Part shown: in pieces, positions 25,501-32,695 of the stretch
How positions within the stretch are numbered: the first letter of the stretch is position 1
Layout: each line of letters begins with the position of its first letter
Assembly (NCBI RefSeq): GCF_001586785.1
Contig: NZ_LUFH02000058.1
Coordinates: forward strand, 1 to 38,551
Direction of reading: 5' to 3'
Length of the DNA stretch: 38,551 nt
Source: Sphaerospermopsis aphanizomenoides BCCUSP55
Lineage (GTDB): Bacteria; Cyanobacteriota; Cyanobacteriia; Cyanobacteriales; Nostocaceae
Program-made: the position numbers and the translations under genes
The notes under the pieces: generated by a model
What the model saw: the letters and a program-made list of their open reading frames with translations, nothing else
What the model was told of the DNA's origin: nothing
Database searches by the model: none

Positions 25501-26728
25501 GGGATATTTCAAATTGTATAAACCTGATTTTTTGGTTTTTTAATAATTCACTTGCTCCCTGGAGTACGTCACTTTCCGCACCTTCTACATCTATTTTTAA
25601 ATAATCAATTATATCAATATTATTGTTGTGGCAAAATGAATCTAGAGTGATCGCTTCTACCAGTTCAGTATTTACAATGGGAACATATTTTCCAGAACCA
25701 CAAGGATCTAACATTTGTGGAGTACCAATACTATTCCACGCAGAAAATTCCTCTGGAAATTCGTTAAATTCTATTTGAGTATTATGTGAAAAAACAGCTT
25801 TGTTAACTAAACAAACATTATCGCATCTTAATTCCAATAATCGGTCTTTTAGTTTTTGATAAATACTTGATGTTGGCTCAAATGAATATATTTTTCCAGT
25901 ACACCCGACCAATTTACTCAACAATATTGAATAATCACCAATATTAGCTCCAATATCAAAAACTACCATCCCTGGTTTAATTAGCTTACTAACTAGAGTC
26001 TGTTCAGCACTTTCATGAACAGAAAAATATTTGTCTATGCTCTCAATTTTTTTGAATATTGAGTAACCATTTCTCAGAGAATTATTTTGGGAAATTAGCT
26101 CATAATTTTTATCCGAGAGTAGTCTGTTGTGATTTTCATAATTTTTAAATGTTGTTATATCATCTAAAAAAATGTATTTTGCTCCATATATTTCCTCTAA
26201 TTCAGCACCACCAGTAAATTCAGAACCATCAATCAATACTATATCAAAATAATCAATATTGTTTTCGTTTTTGATTTTTCTAATACCATTTTCAGAAAAA
26301 CCAGATTCTTTTACATATTCAATATCTTGATGCAGCCAAGTAAGAACCCGATCTAATGGATAAAATTTGAGATTATTATTAGTTTTCTCATAAAAATTGA
26401 TAACTTCTTGTTCATCAGGAAAGCTTTCTACAGGTACAGATGATATATTATAAACCCTCACAAAATCTTCATTCTCATATCTTTTTTTTAGCTCATTAAA
26501 TCTGGGTTCTGAAACTTCCATACAAAACAAGGTTGGCTTGTTATGATTTTGTCGCATTCCTGTAACAAATGCTTCTGTGCTTCCTGCTCCTGAAGATGAA
26601 CCAATTTCTAAAACGGTTTTAATTTCCTCTTTTCTAGCAATTTCTTGAATAGCTGTATAAAATTCATCATTTTTGATTTCAGGAGGAATTAAATGATTTA
26701 GTTCATAATTTTTAATTTGGTTATTCAT
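22526..26728 (-). CDS. 1400-residue fusion: methyltransferase + FkbM methyltransferase + two glycosyltransferases + duplicated C-terminal module
   Basis: Five parts can be read in order. (1) 1-225: class I SAM methyltransferase, VLEIGSSSGAGSTE at 39-52 and VLIDGSEF near 164-171. (2) About 236-455: FkbM-type methyltransferase, VFDIGANIGDYS at 256-267 and YLKIDVEGAESDVLQG at 376-391. (3) About 464-720: glycosyltransferase-like (GT-A) domain with a DVDEL metal motif at 580-584. (4) About 779-1125: GT4-type GT-B glycosyltransferase, LLGGHLADYKN and the EX7E-type YEGFGMPILEAMACGCPVI at 1043-1061. (5) 1138-1400: two tandem copies of an unrecognised module beginning LRDINLIIFPDPTQPEQ, unit 138 residues. 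No signal peptide, so cytosolic. Such fusions build O-methylated surface glycans or decorate surface proteins. The acceptor is unknown. Likely co-transcribed with the OGT-like gene downstream. Confidence 0.85.
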   Translation of the reverse strand: MNNQIKNYELNHLIPPEIKNDEFYTAIQEIARKEEIKTVLEIGSSSGAGSTEAFVTGMRQNHNKPTLFCMEVSEPRFNELKKRYENEDFVRVYNISSVPVESFPDEQEVINFYEKTNNNLKFYPLDRVLTWLHQDIEYVKESGFSENGIRKIKNENNIDYFDIVLIDGSEFTGGAELEEIYGAKYIFLDDITTFKNYENHNRLLSDKNYELISQNNSLRNGYSIFKKIESIDKYFSVHESAEQTLVSKLIKPGMVVFDIGANIGDYSILLSKLVGCTGKIYSFEPTSSIYQKLKDRLLELRCDNVCLVNKAVFSHNTQIEFNEFPEEFSAWNSIGTPQMLDPCGSGKYVPIVNTELVEAITLDSFCHNNNIDIIDYLKIDVEGAESDVLQGASELLKNQKIRFIQFEISQKMLEGLNRKAKTTFDILIANGYECHRITANGRIGENATDSNSFYENYIAFPTLPIHFFTIVLNGQPFIRYHIEVFKKLPFKWHWHIIEGVADLKHDTSWSLKLGGHITDEIHKNGRSCDGTTEYIDELVQLYPENITVYRKPEGIFWDGKREMVNAPLANIKEEILLWQVDVDELWTLEQICTAREMFISNADKTAAFYWCWYFVGEKLIISTRNCYTQNPQQDWLRTWRFKPGYIWAAHEPPVLVENLADGQYKNVATANPFLHQETEADGLIFQHFAYVTPEQLNFKEKYYGYKNAVSQWNALQANTKFPIFLKDYFSWVQDTTQVDSAHRRGIIPLAQRNNSNNNWRFLQQEEVQQQITQIRKPSPIILIDGVFFQYYQTGIARVWKSLLQEWGNNGFAKHIIILDRDGTAPKIAGIRYRTIPKYDYNNTAADKQMLQRICNEEGADLFISSYYTTPITTPSVFMAYDMIPEVMRWDLNTSMWREKHQSIKHASAYIAISQNTARDLSKYFPNIAVESITVAHCGVSNTFSPAKPLQINTFKHRYGINKPYFLLGGHLADYKNQILFLKAFLKLPNSYEFDIIFTGFGGAFAPELRDYTSGSAVHLLQLSDEELTIAYSGAVALVYPSKYEGFGMPILEAMACGCPVITCPNSSIPEVAGEAAISVNDNDVDAMANALISVQNHNLRTSLITAGLAQAQKFSWTKMAEQVSSALMNTTLLSLKLRDINLIIFPDPTQPEQSIYQDLVNVITALEDHPHSDKITLLINASNFPSQFTQAFMDKLGQQDEEETAGLEISLVGKLSSMQWESLLPRLTARIVLTQEDKQTLEQLPVHQLRSCQVESLNYQLSILLAENLKQSLRLRDINLIIFPDPTQPEQSIYQDLVNVITALEDHPHSDKITLLINASNFSSQFTQAFMDNLCNQDEEETAGLEISLVGKLSSMQWESLLPQLTARIVLNNENQQALEQVQLENLTSYQLDNLDNQQF
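22650..22905 (-). repeat. Near-identical internal duplication, copy nearer the 3' end of the gene
   Basis: About 250 bp that repeat at 23064-23319 (offset 414 bp, exactly 138 codons). I count about a dozen differences, so roughly 95% identity. It encodes the second copy of the LRDINLIIFPDP module (about 1276-1373 of the fusion protein). Confidence 0.9.
23064..23319 (-). repeat. Near-identical internal duplication, copy nearer the 5' end of the gene
   Basis: Partner of the repeat at 22650-22905; encodes the first copy (about 1138-1235). The flanking part of the unit is more diverged, which suggests selection or gene conversion on the core. Confidence 0.9.
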
Positions 26729-26783
26729 AGTGTTTACAATTGCTGTGGTAGTGTATTTTTTTCAGGGTATGATTGCTGGTAAC

Positions 26784-27191
26784 TTATTGTTTAGTTTGTT
26801 TGTGCTTCTTCACTTCAGCCAACACCGTTTTATAATCCTGCCTATCAGGATGCAGCTTAACTAGTCTCTCTATAAGTGCGATCGCTCCTTGTGTATCTCC
26901 AGACTTTACCCGGATAATAGATAACTTTTCCAATGCTACTCGGTTATTGGGTTCTCGCTGTAAAACTAATTCGTAACCCTGTGCCTGTTTTTGCAATTTC
27001 GTTGTTACTGATTCAGTGGCAGGTTGCTGAGGCTGCTGCTTCGCCGATGATAGCGATGATAGTACCGTACTGATACCCCCAAAAGCAATCGAACCGAAAA
27101 ATGAAACTATGGAAACTATCGTAAAAATTCGTTTACGGGTTTCAATTTTTTTACTGCGTTGGGCAAAGTATTCTTTCTCAGAACTAGTCAT
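26784..27191 (-). CDS. Membrane-anchored TPR-type protein
   Basis: A 135-residue protein. Basic N-terminus (QRSKKIETRKR), one transmembrane helix (about 23-46, FTIVSIVSFFGSIAFGGISTVLSSL), a Gln/Pro-rich linker, then a helical domain with TPR spacing: AQGYELVLQREPNNRVALEKLSIIRVKSGDTQGAIALIERLVKLHPD (about 71-117, quoted by position). Such proteins act as assembly scaffolds; the partner is unknown. It sits 55 bases upstream of the 1400-residue fusion gene on the same strand and may be the first gene of that transcript, or be expressed from its own promoter after the terminator at 27214-27249. Confidence 0.8.
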   Translation of the reverse strand: MTSSEKEYFAQRSKKIETRKRIFTIVSIVSFFGSIAFGGISTVLSSLSSAKQQPQQPATESVTTKLQKQAQGYELVLQREPNNRVALEKLSIIRVKSGDTQGAIALIERLVKLHPDRQDYKTVLAEVKKHKQTKQ

Positions 27192-27213
27192 ATTGCTAAA
27201 TTTATATACCTAT

Positions 27214-27249
27214 GAAAAGGGGGACTTTGATTAAATTTCCCCTCTTTTC
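27214..27249 (-). terminator. Terminator-like hairpin after the first secreted paralogue
   Basis: GAAAAGGGGGA (27214-27224) pairs with TCCCCTCTTTTC (27238-27249), 11 pairs with one bulge. On the minus strand the 3' arm ends in CCCCCTTTTC, giving a short U-run. It separates the secreted-protein gene at 27304 from the TPR gene. Confidence 0.6.
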
Positions 27250-27303
27250 ATTAGGGGTAATCTTGATACAAGAAAATTTAAATTGATGACTTTGCAAACA
27301 TGG

Positions 27304-27756
27304 TTAGTCTAGGGCAGATGAACCTCCACTTTGCCATGATTTGATAATACCAATGATGTCACCAAAGCGATAATCATTCAGTGCAGCATCAATGGCGCGA
27401 GCGATCGCAGCTTCAATAGAGTTGTCTGTATAATTTACACTGCCTGCATACATATTTCCCTTAATTATTGTTACTTGACTGGGATCATGGCCTACGGTAC
27501 TGTAATTAATTTTTAATGTCAGTTGACCAGTAGGCGTAATCGAATTTTGAGGAAATACAATTTCTGACGCAAAGCTGTTAGTTGTACCATTCGATAAAAC
27601 GCTAGTCACTGCCGCAGAAACCCTAGACTGGGAATCATTACCGATAAACTGAGCGTGAGCAGGTTTACCTGCAATAAATGAAGCTGTAACTGCTCCCCCT
27701 AGCAATAAAAATGCAACAGCTGATGCTTTTGATGTGTGGGTACAGTTGGTTTTCAT
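27304..27756 (-). CDS. Secreted 150-residue protein, paralogue A
   Basis: A small exported protein of a family I do not recognise. It has a Sec-type signal peptide (SAVAFLLLGGAVTASFIAG, cleavage after AHA at about residue 35). The mature start AQFIGNDSQSRVSAAVTSVLSNG is shared with the paralogue upstream. A variable middle (about 75-112) follows, then a conserved end AIARAIDAA...GDIIGIIKSWQSGGSSALD. No cysteine in the mature part, no catalytic motif. Both copies are 150 residues. The strict conservation of both ends with a variable core suggests a secreted structural or interaction protein. Its ribosome site is poor compared with the upstream copy. Confidence 0.8.
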   Translation of the reverse strand: MKTNCTHTSKASAVAFLLLGGAVTASFIAGKPAHAQFIGNDSQSRVSAAVTSVLSNGTTNSFASEIVFPQNSITPTGQLTLKINYSTVGHDPSQVTIIKGNMYAGSVNYTDNSIEAAIARAIDAALNDYRFGDIIGIIKSWQSGGSSALD

Positions 27757-27861
27757 GGTCGGGACACTCTAGTTTTTGACTATCCCAACCTTTCTCAACT
27801 GAAATTGTCATATCTGGAGAAAAGACCGCAGACATTAACTCCAATTCAGAATAAAATAAGA

Positions 27862-27890
27862 TCATCCCCCAGTTGACGCTGAGGGGATGA
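27862..27890 (-). terminator. Rho-independent terminator, minus strand
   Basis: TCATCCCC (27862-27869) and GGGGATGA (27883-27890) form a perfect 8-bp stem with a 13-base loop. On the minus strand it is followed by TCTTATTTTATT. It ends the transcript of paralogue B, so the two paralogues are probably separate units. Confidence 0.75.
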
Positions 27891-27940
27891 AGCATGGAAC
27901 ATATTGTTGTAAATTTCCTGTATTATGTTCCATAAAGGTG

Positions 27941-27985
27941 GTTGACGATTCCTTCTATGCCCTTTTATCAGTAGGAATCGCCGAC
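27941..27985 (-). other. Long hairpin right after the paralogue B stop codon
   Basis: GTTGACGATTCCT (27941-27953) against AGGAATCGCCGAC (27973-27985): 13-bp stem with one mismatch and one wobble, 19-base loop. It begins 9 bases past the stop codon. There is no U-run after it, so it is more likely an mRNA 3'-end stabiliser or processing hairpin than a terminator; the terminator follows 50 bases on. Confidence 0.55.
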
Positions 27986-27994
27986 TTTCCTTAA

Positions 27995-28447
27995 TTAGTC
28001 CAATGCCGCAGAACCGCCACTTTGCCAAGATTTGACGATACCAATAACGTCGCCATATTGACTAAGATTTTTAGCCGCATCAATAGCACGAGCAGTAGCA
28101 GCTTCAACTGTGGCTGCGCTATAAGCAGCAGTAGCAGCACCAATACTAGCGGATGTAATCGCTAACTGACTAGCATCAGCACCGATAGTAGCGTAATTAA
28201 CACCAACTGAAGCTACACCAGTAGAAGCAATAGACTGTTCTGGAAATACGATTTCCGCAGCAAAGCTGTTAGTTACGCCATTGGATAAAACACTAGTGAC
28301 AGCAGCAGATACTCTAGACTGGGAATCAGCACCGATGAATTGAGCTTTAGCTGGTTCAGCAGAGATGAATGAACCTGCAACTGCACCACCTGCTAAGAGA
28401 GATGCAATAGCAGCAGCTTTAGATGTCTTGTTAGATTTTGCGTCCAT
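27995..28447 (-). CDS. Secreted 150-residue protein, paralogue B
   Basis: Tandem homologue of the gene at 27304, with the same length. Signal peptide AAAIASLLAGGAVAGSFISA, cleavage after AKA (about 34). The mature protein begins AQFIGADSQSRVSAAVTSVLSNG and ends GDVIGIVKSWQSGGSAALD. The middle is Ala-rich (ASIGAATAAYSAATVEAATARAIDAA) where paralogue A has a Tyr/Asn-rich stretch. A strong AGGAG ribosome site precedes the ATG, and two 3' hairpins follow, which suggests a well-expressed transcript. Family and function unknown. Upstream lies an 860-base spacer divergent from the large beta-barrel-like gene. Confidence 0.82.
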   Translation of the reverse strand: MDAKSNKTSKAAAIASLLAGGAVAGSFISAEPAKAQFIGADSQSRVSAAVTSVLSNGVTNSFAAEIVFPEQSIASTGVASVGVNYATIGADASQLAITSASIGAATAAYSAATVEAATARAIDAAKNLSQYGDVIGIVKSWQSGGSAALD

Positions 28448-29310
28448 GATTTGTACACTCCTGGTTTTTTACTCAAATTTATGAACTACCAAAACTTTGC
28501 ATTATTCTTTGTTTAAGAATTGCTTGTTTTCAGACTTGTGAAATTCAGACAGTTCTTCATTTTCTACCAGGATGAAACAAAGACTTATTTAGTCATACAT
28601 CCTGATATAAATACATAGATCAAACTTAACTATGCCTGAAACTGTACGGTATTGACGTTAGAAACTTTTGGGTGTGAACAAGAATCTATGTTTAATACCT
28701 TACACGGTTATTTTTGGCTTTGTCAACGAGAAAATATTGAACTTTGAACATTTTTTTTTAAATGTAAATTCACTTAAAAAACTATGGTATTTCGTCCTAA
28801 TACTGATGAAAGGTATAGTCAAATTTTCAGTATTTTTATCAAATAACTAAGGTTGCTGTAGGTAAAAAAGCTTATAAGGGTTAGGCTTTGAGGCTTTAAT
28901 TGCCAATTTTCCAGAAAAAGTATGTTATTGACTAGATGGTTTCAATAAAGATTTACTGAAATAATTAACTTAGTACTTACGTAATATTACTTTTATATTT
29001 TATTGATTCCCCTGAAAAAAATCCGTATTACATCACTATGATAATTGGATAAAAAATTGGTATAAGTGAAATCAACCAAGGTTCTTAAGCTCAATTGAGA
29101 TTTGGTTACAGCTATTTGAGTTTGCTCCTGTCGGTATTAGAGATAATAGCTGACAACCAACTGGATTTATTTCCGATCAGGATGAGATAGCTCTGAGCAA
29201 TAATTAGTTTTTAAAATAAAATTTTTTTGGCAGATTCTTTATATATTTTTTCACTAAAAATAATCTCGCCAGCAAAGGTATTTAACTTAATATCCATTTT
29301 TTCAATCTAT
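28448..29310. other. Long AT-rich intergenic spacer (divergent)
   Basis: 863 bases between the start of paralogue B and the start of the large exported protein. Both genes read outward, so promoters for both must lie here, but I cannot place a convincing -35/-10 pair. A 60-codon frame at 28668 has no coding character. CTCAATTGAG near 29090 is a 10-base palindrome. I see no RNA gene or named repeat. Confidence 0.5.
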
Positions 29311-32300
29311 ATGAAGAAACAATATCCTTTCTGGAATGCTGGAATTTTATTAACTTTATCAATAACGGCGCTCTTACCACTCAAAGCTATTGCTACTGAG
29401 GAGGAAAAGGTTAATGAGTTTCCAAATGTGAATAGTAATGAACAGAATAGTTATAGCAATAGACAGTTGGAAGTAACAGAAAAAGATTTAGTAAAAAACA
29501 ACTTTACTTTGTCGCCTCCAGAGATAACAAACTTTATATCTTTTTCATCAGAACAAAAGTTAATTAATCAAAAAATCAATTCTAGTCAAAATTCTGCATA
29601 TCAGTTACCTGCAAATATCCCACACACAACCAAACGTTGTCGGGGACACACGCTGGAAACTGACCCGCTTATATCTGTTAATTTAGACGAGCCAACCCCT
29701 ACAAAGGAAGATTTTCAGGCAGAAATTACTACTTGCGAAGAGAATAGCAATTCCTCGGCAGTATCTAAATATGCTACTAAAGCAGTGATTAAGGACGAAT
29801 ACAATACAGATATAAATACAGAATATTCTATTAGTTCTGATTTAAATTTAGTTGAACGTGACCTTTTAATACCAACAGACAATTTATTTGCACAAGCGAT
29901 TAATAATCAAAATCAAGCGCAGTTAAATCCAGTTGAGCCAAATGTCCCTGTAGTTCCAAAGAAAGTACCCTCTGTACCTATTCCAGAGGAGAAGCCAGAA
30001 GAGAAGCCAGAAAAAAAACCAGAGGAGAAACCAGAATTAACACCAGCAGAAAAGAAAAAAGTTTTGAGAACTTTAATGCGTAACTTGTTAGACAACAGTA
30101 CATCAAAATATCCATTTTTCGTGAATACCAGCGATAAATTAATTATCAATCCTCGAAAATTTCAACCGTTAAAATTTGAGTTTTATTCAGATTATAGTTT
30201 TGATTTAGACAAATTTCAAGTAGGTAATTCCTTTCAGGAAGGAGAATTTAGTGATCTAATAATTAAATCAGCTAATATTTCTTTTTATCCAGAAGATGAG
30301 CAATTTTATTGGGTATTGGATGGAAACCGAGTAGTGATTGAAACTGAAGGTAGGCATTTCAATGTTGGTTATCAAGGTCGTTCTAATCAACAAAAAATTA
30401 GACAAATTGCTAAGGTGTCAACAGTTTTTTGGGGAGCGCAATCAGTATTTGGACTTCCTAGTAGTTTTCAAGATTTAGTTGGGGATATCAATTTAGATGA
30501 TGTGAATATTATTAGTGGTGCTGCGGAAATTGTATTACCTGCGGGAGCAAGTTTAGCTGATAATGCCGGGTTTAATATTAATATAACTCGATCTGATGGT
30601 AGTTTTATAGAAAAATTTATTCCCCTAGATGATACCCGCAAAGCAACCACAAATGCACTTCAGGGAGGAGGTTCTTTCTTTGGTAATTTAGATGCTACCA
30701 ATGCACCCAAATTTTTACAAGGTTTTCCCACTGTCAATTTACAACCTTTACTAAACAATGGTGTGAAGTTGGAAGTTGGCAGTATTATACCTCGTGAAAA
30801 TCTGGAGGCGGCGGGACTAACATTAGGTGATTTTTTCACTAAACAGGGATTTGCTTTTAATAATCCTATTAGTTCTTTGCCGGGAATTAAAACTTTACAA
30901 CTTGATCAAAGTGACAATAATGATATTGTGGCTGTTCTCAGTAATCCTTTTTTAACTAAGGAACAAAGAGATTTTCATTATCTTAATTCGTTGATGTGGT
31001 ATAACTTGGGTCAACAAAATCCAGAAATTGCTACTTTCAATATATCAGAACCTCAAAATTTAGATTGGTATAGATATACTTTGAGTTGGTCACATAACCG
31101 GACTTTATTACAATATGCTCCAGAAAAAATCAAATTAAATTATTTAAATGTTTTTGCTAATCCAGGTTTATCTATAACTACTGCTACATGGCAAGAGACA
31201 GATTTTAATACAACTACAAATGCTAGTTTGGGTTTTATGTTGGGTTGTACTTTTAAGTTTATTAATCCTGGCAACTTGAATGAATCTATTAGTGAAGCAA
31301 AAGAAAAATATAATAATTTGCAACCTTTAGCAACTTTGAATACTAAGGCAACATCTCAACAACGCAGAGAGATGAATAAAAGATTAAATGATACGCTAAA
31401 TTATGGAAATACTCATAGTAATCTTTCCTCATTTTCTGGAAGTTATACTTTTGCGAGTCATATTACTCCAGACAGTACATTATTATTGCAATTGAGAACA
31501 GGTCTTTATAAAAGAAGTGTGCAGTTGCTTGAACAAAAAATAGAACCTTGGACTCCTGAAACTCCTGTAGTTATAGATGTGGTGCGTCCTAGTGATTTAG
31601 GTCCAATATTTTATACTGGAGTTAATATCCCCACGAATTTAACTCAAATTAATGCACCCCAAACATTTCAAGTTACTTTTATTCGTGGTGAAACTTCAGA
31701 TGGACAAGTTTTATTTGATCAGTCTTATGTATTTGATAATAATTTAGCTAATATGTTTACTGCTGTTCCTATCTTGGGACCGGGAAAAACTTATGATTTA
31801 GATTTTGGACGGATAAAACTGAGTACCTTTCGACAAAGAGATGCGGAAACATCTTCTTATACTGGACATCTATATTTACCAGCAGTGGAATTTGTAGCTT
31901 CTGGAAGTATTAATAATTTTAGTTATGCTTTATCTACGGGAATGTGGTTTAATTTATTTCCAGATTCTGCACCGATGATTGATGCTAATTTGGGTAGTTT
32001 AAACCCTAATGCTACAGCGGAAAGTTCCATGGGAGGAATGTTAAAATTTGCAGCTAAAGCAGATTTTACTAATATATTTTATGACGATAAAAAACAGTGG
32101 CACACAATTATATCTAATTCACCGTTCTTTTCTTTAACTTATAATACTAATCCCAATCGTTTGAATCTATCGAGTATTTCTCTGGGTCATGTATTTCAGT
32201 TTGTGAAACCAGATTTTAATATCACTTTTTATCCTGTCTTAACTGTTTCACCAGCTATGTTGAATCCTGGTGTTCAATCTAGTAGTTTAGGTAATATAGG

Positions 32301-32619
32301 TGCTTTTTTTCTCCTCAACTTTTCCCATAAAGTAGGGTTTAATTTTAATGGTTCTATCTCTTTCGGCGATCCATCTTTTTACCAAATTGAAGCTACCTAT
32401 GATGTAATTAAAAGTAAAGAACTGGGAACTTTAACATTAGGTCCTTACTATTCCAATTATTCTATGGCTACTAAAGGATTTGAAAGTCAATCAGAAGATC
32501 CTAACTATGGGATGATATTTCGCTATGAAAGTCCTAATTCTGGTTTGTTGATTAATTCTAGGTTAGGTAATAGTGATTTTGGTTTTAGAGGAGAATTAAA
32601 TATAGAGTTGAAGTTTTAG
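29311..32619 (+). CDS. Large exported protein with probable C-terminal outer-membrane beta-barrel
   Basis: A 1102-residue protein that I cannot place in a named family. From ATG 29311 it starts MKKQYPFWNAGILLTLSITALL with a Sec signal peptide ending near AIA-TEE. Residues about 30-225 are low-complexity, Asn/Ser/Glu-rich. A Pro/Glu/Lys hinge (EEKPEEKPEKKPEEKPE, about 226-243) follows. From about 270 the chain is beta-rich with alternating aromatic/polar strands (YSDYSFDLDKF, WYRYTLSWSHNRTLLQY, FSYALSTGMWFNLFP, FFLLNFSHKVGFNFNGSISFG). It ends GFRGELNIELKF, a terminal Phe with alternating hydrophobics as expected for a BAM substrate. An outer-membrane transporter or surface anchor is likely. 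The 28 codons upstream in frame lack signal character. It is divergent from the secreted paralogues. Confidence 0.75.
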   Translation: MKKQYPFWNAGILLTLSITALLPLKAIATEEEKVNEFPNVNSNEQNSYSNRQLEVTEKDLVKNNFTLSPPEITNFISFSSEQKLINQKINSSQNSAYQLPANIPHTTKRCRGHTLETDPLISVNLDEPTPTKEDFQAEITTCEENSNSSAVSKYATKAVIKDEYNTDINTEYSISSDLNLVERDLLIPTDNLFAQAINNQNQAQLNPVEPNVPVVPKKVPSVPIPEEKPEEKPEKKPEEKPELTPAEKKKVLRTLMRNLLDNSTSKYPFFVNTSDKLIINPRKFQPLKFEFYSDYSFDLDKFQVGNSFQEGEFSDLIIKSANISFYPEDEQFYWVLDGNRVVIETEGRHFNVGYQGRSNQQKIRQIAKVSTVFWGAQSVFGLPSSFQDLVGDINLDDVNIISGAAEIVLPAGASLADNAGFNINITRSDGSFIEKFIPLDDTRKATTNALQGGGSFFGNLDATNAPKFLQGFPTVNLQPLLNNGVKLEVGSIIPRENLEAAGLTLGDFFTKQGFAFNNPISSLPGIKTLQLDQSDNNDIVAVLSNPFLTKEQRDFHYLNSLMWYNLGQQNPEIATFNISEPQNLDWYRYTLSWSHNRTLLQYAPEKIKLNYLNVFANPGLSITTATWQETDFNTTTNASLGFMLGCTFKFINPGNLNESISEAKEKYNNLQPLATLNTKATSQQRREMNKRLNDTLNYGNTHSNLSSFSGSYTFASHITPDSTLLLQLRTGLYKRSVQLLEQKIEPWTPETPVVIDVVRPSDLGPIFYTGVNIPTNLTQINAPQTFQVTFIRGETSDGQVLFDQSYVFDNNLANMFTAVPILGPGKTYDLDFGRIKLSTFRQRDAETSSYTGHLYLPAVEFVASGSINNFSYALSTGMWFNLFPDSAPMIDANLGSLNPNATAESSMGGMLKFAAKADFTNIFYDDKKQWHTIISNSPFFSLTYNTNPNRLNLSSISLGHVFQFVKPDFNITFYPVLTVSPAMLNPGVQSSSLGNIGAFFLLNFSHKVGFNFNGSISFGDPSFYQIEATYDVIKSKELGTLTLGPYYSNYSMATKGFESQSEDPNYGMIFRYESPNSGLLINSRLGNSDFGFRGELNIELKF

Positions 32620-32634
32620 AGTGATTGGTAGTTA

Positions 32635-32662
32635 GTAGAGACTATCTTTTTCAAGTCTCTAC
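32635..32662. terminator. Hairpin between convergent genes
   Basis: GTAGAGACT (32635-32643) pairs with AGTCTCTAC (32654-32662) around a 10-base T-rich loop, 16 bases past the stop of the large exported protein. It also faces the convergent PKPTIK-repeat gene. No U-run after the stem. Confidence 0.6.
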
Positions 32663-32695
32663 ATTGATGTACAAATTAATCAACTCAATCAAAAA

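Noticed and set aside
28668-28850. 60-codon frame in the long spacer
   Set aside because: Phe/Leu/Asn-rich translation, no ribosome site, no recognisable sequence.
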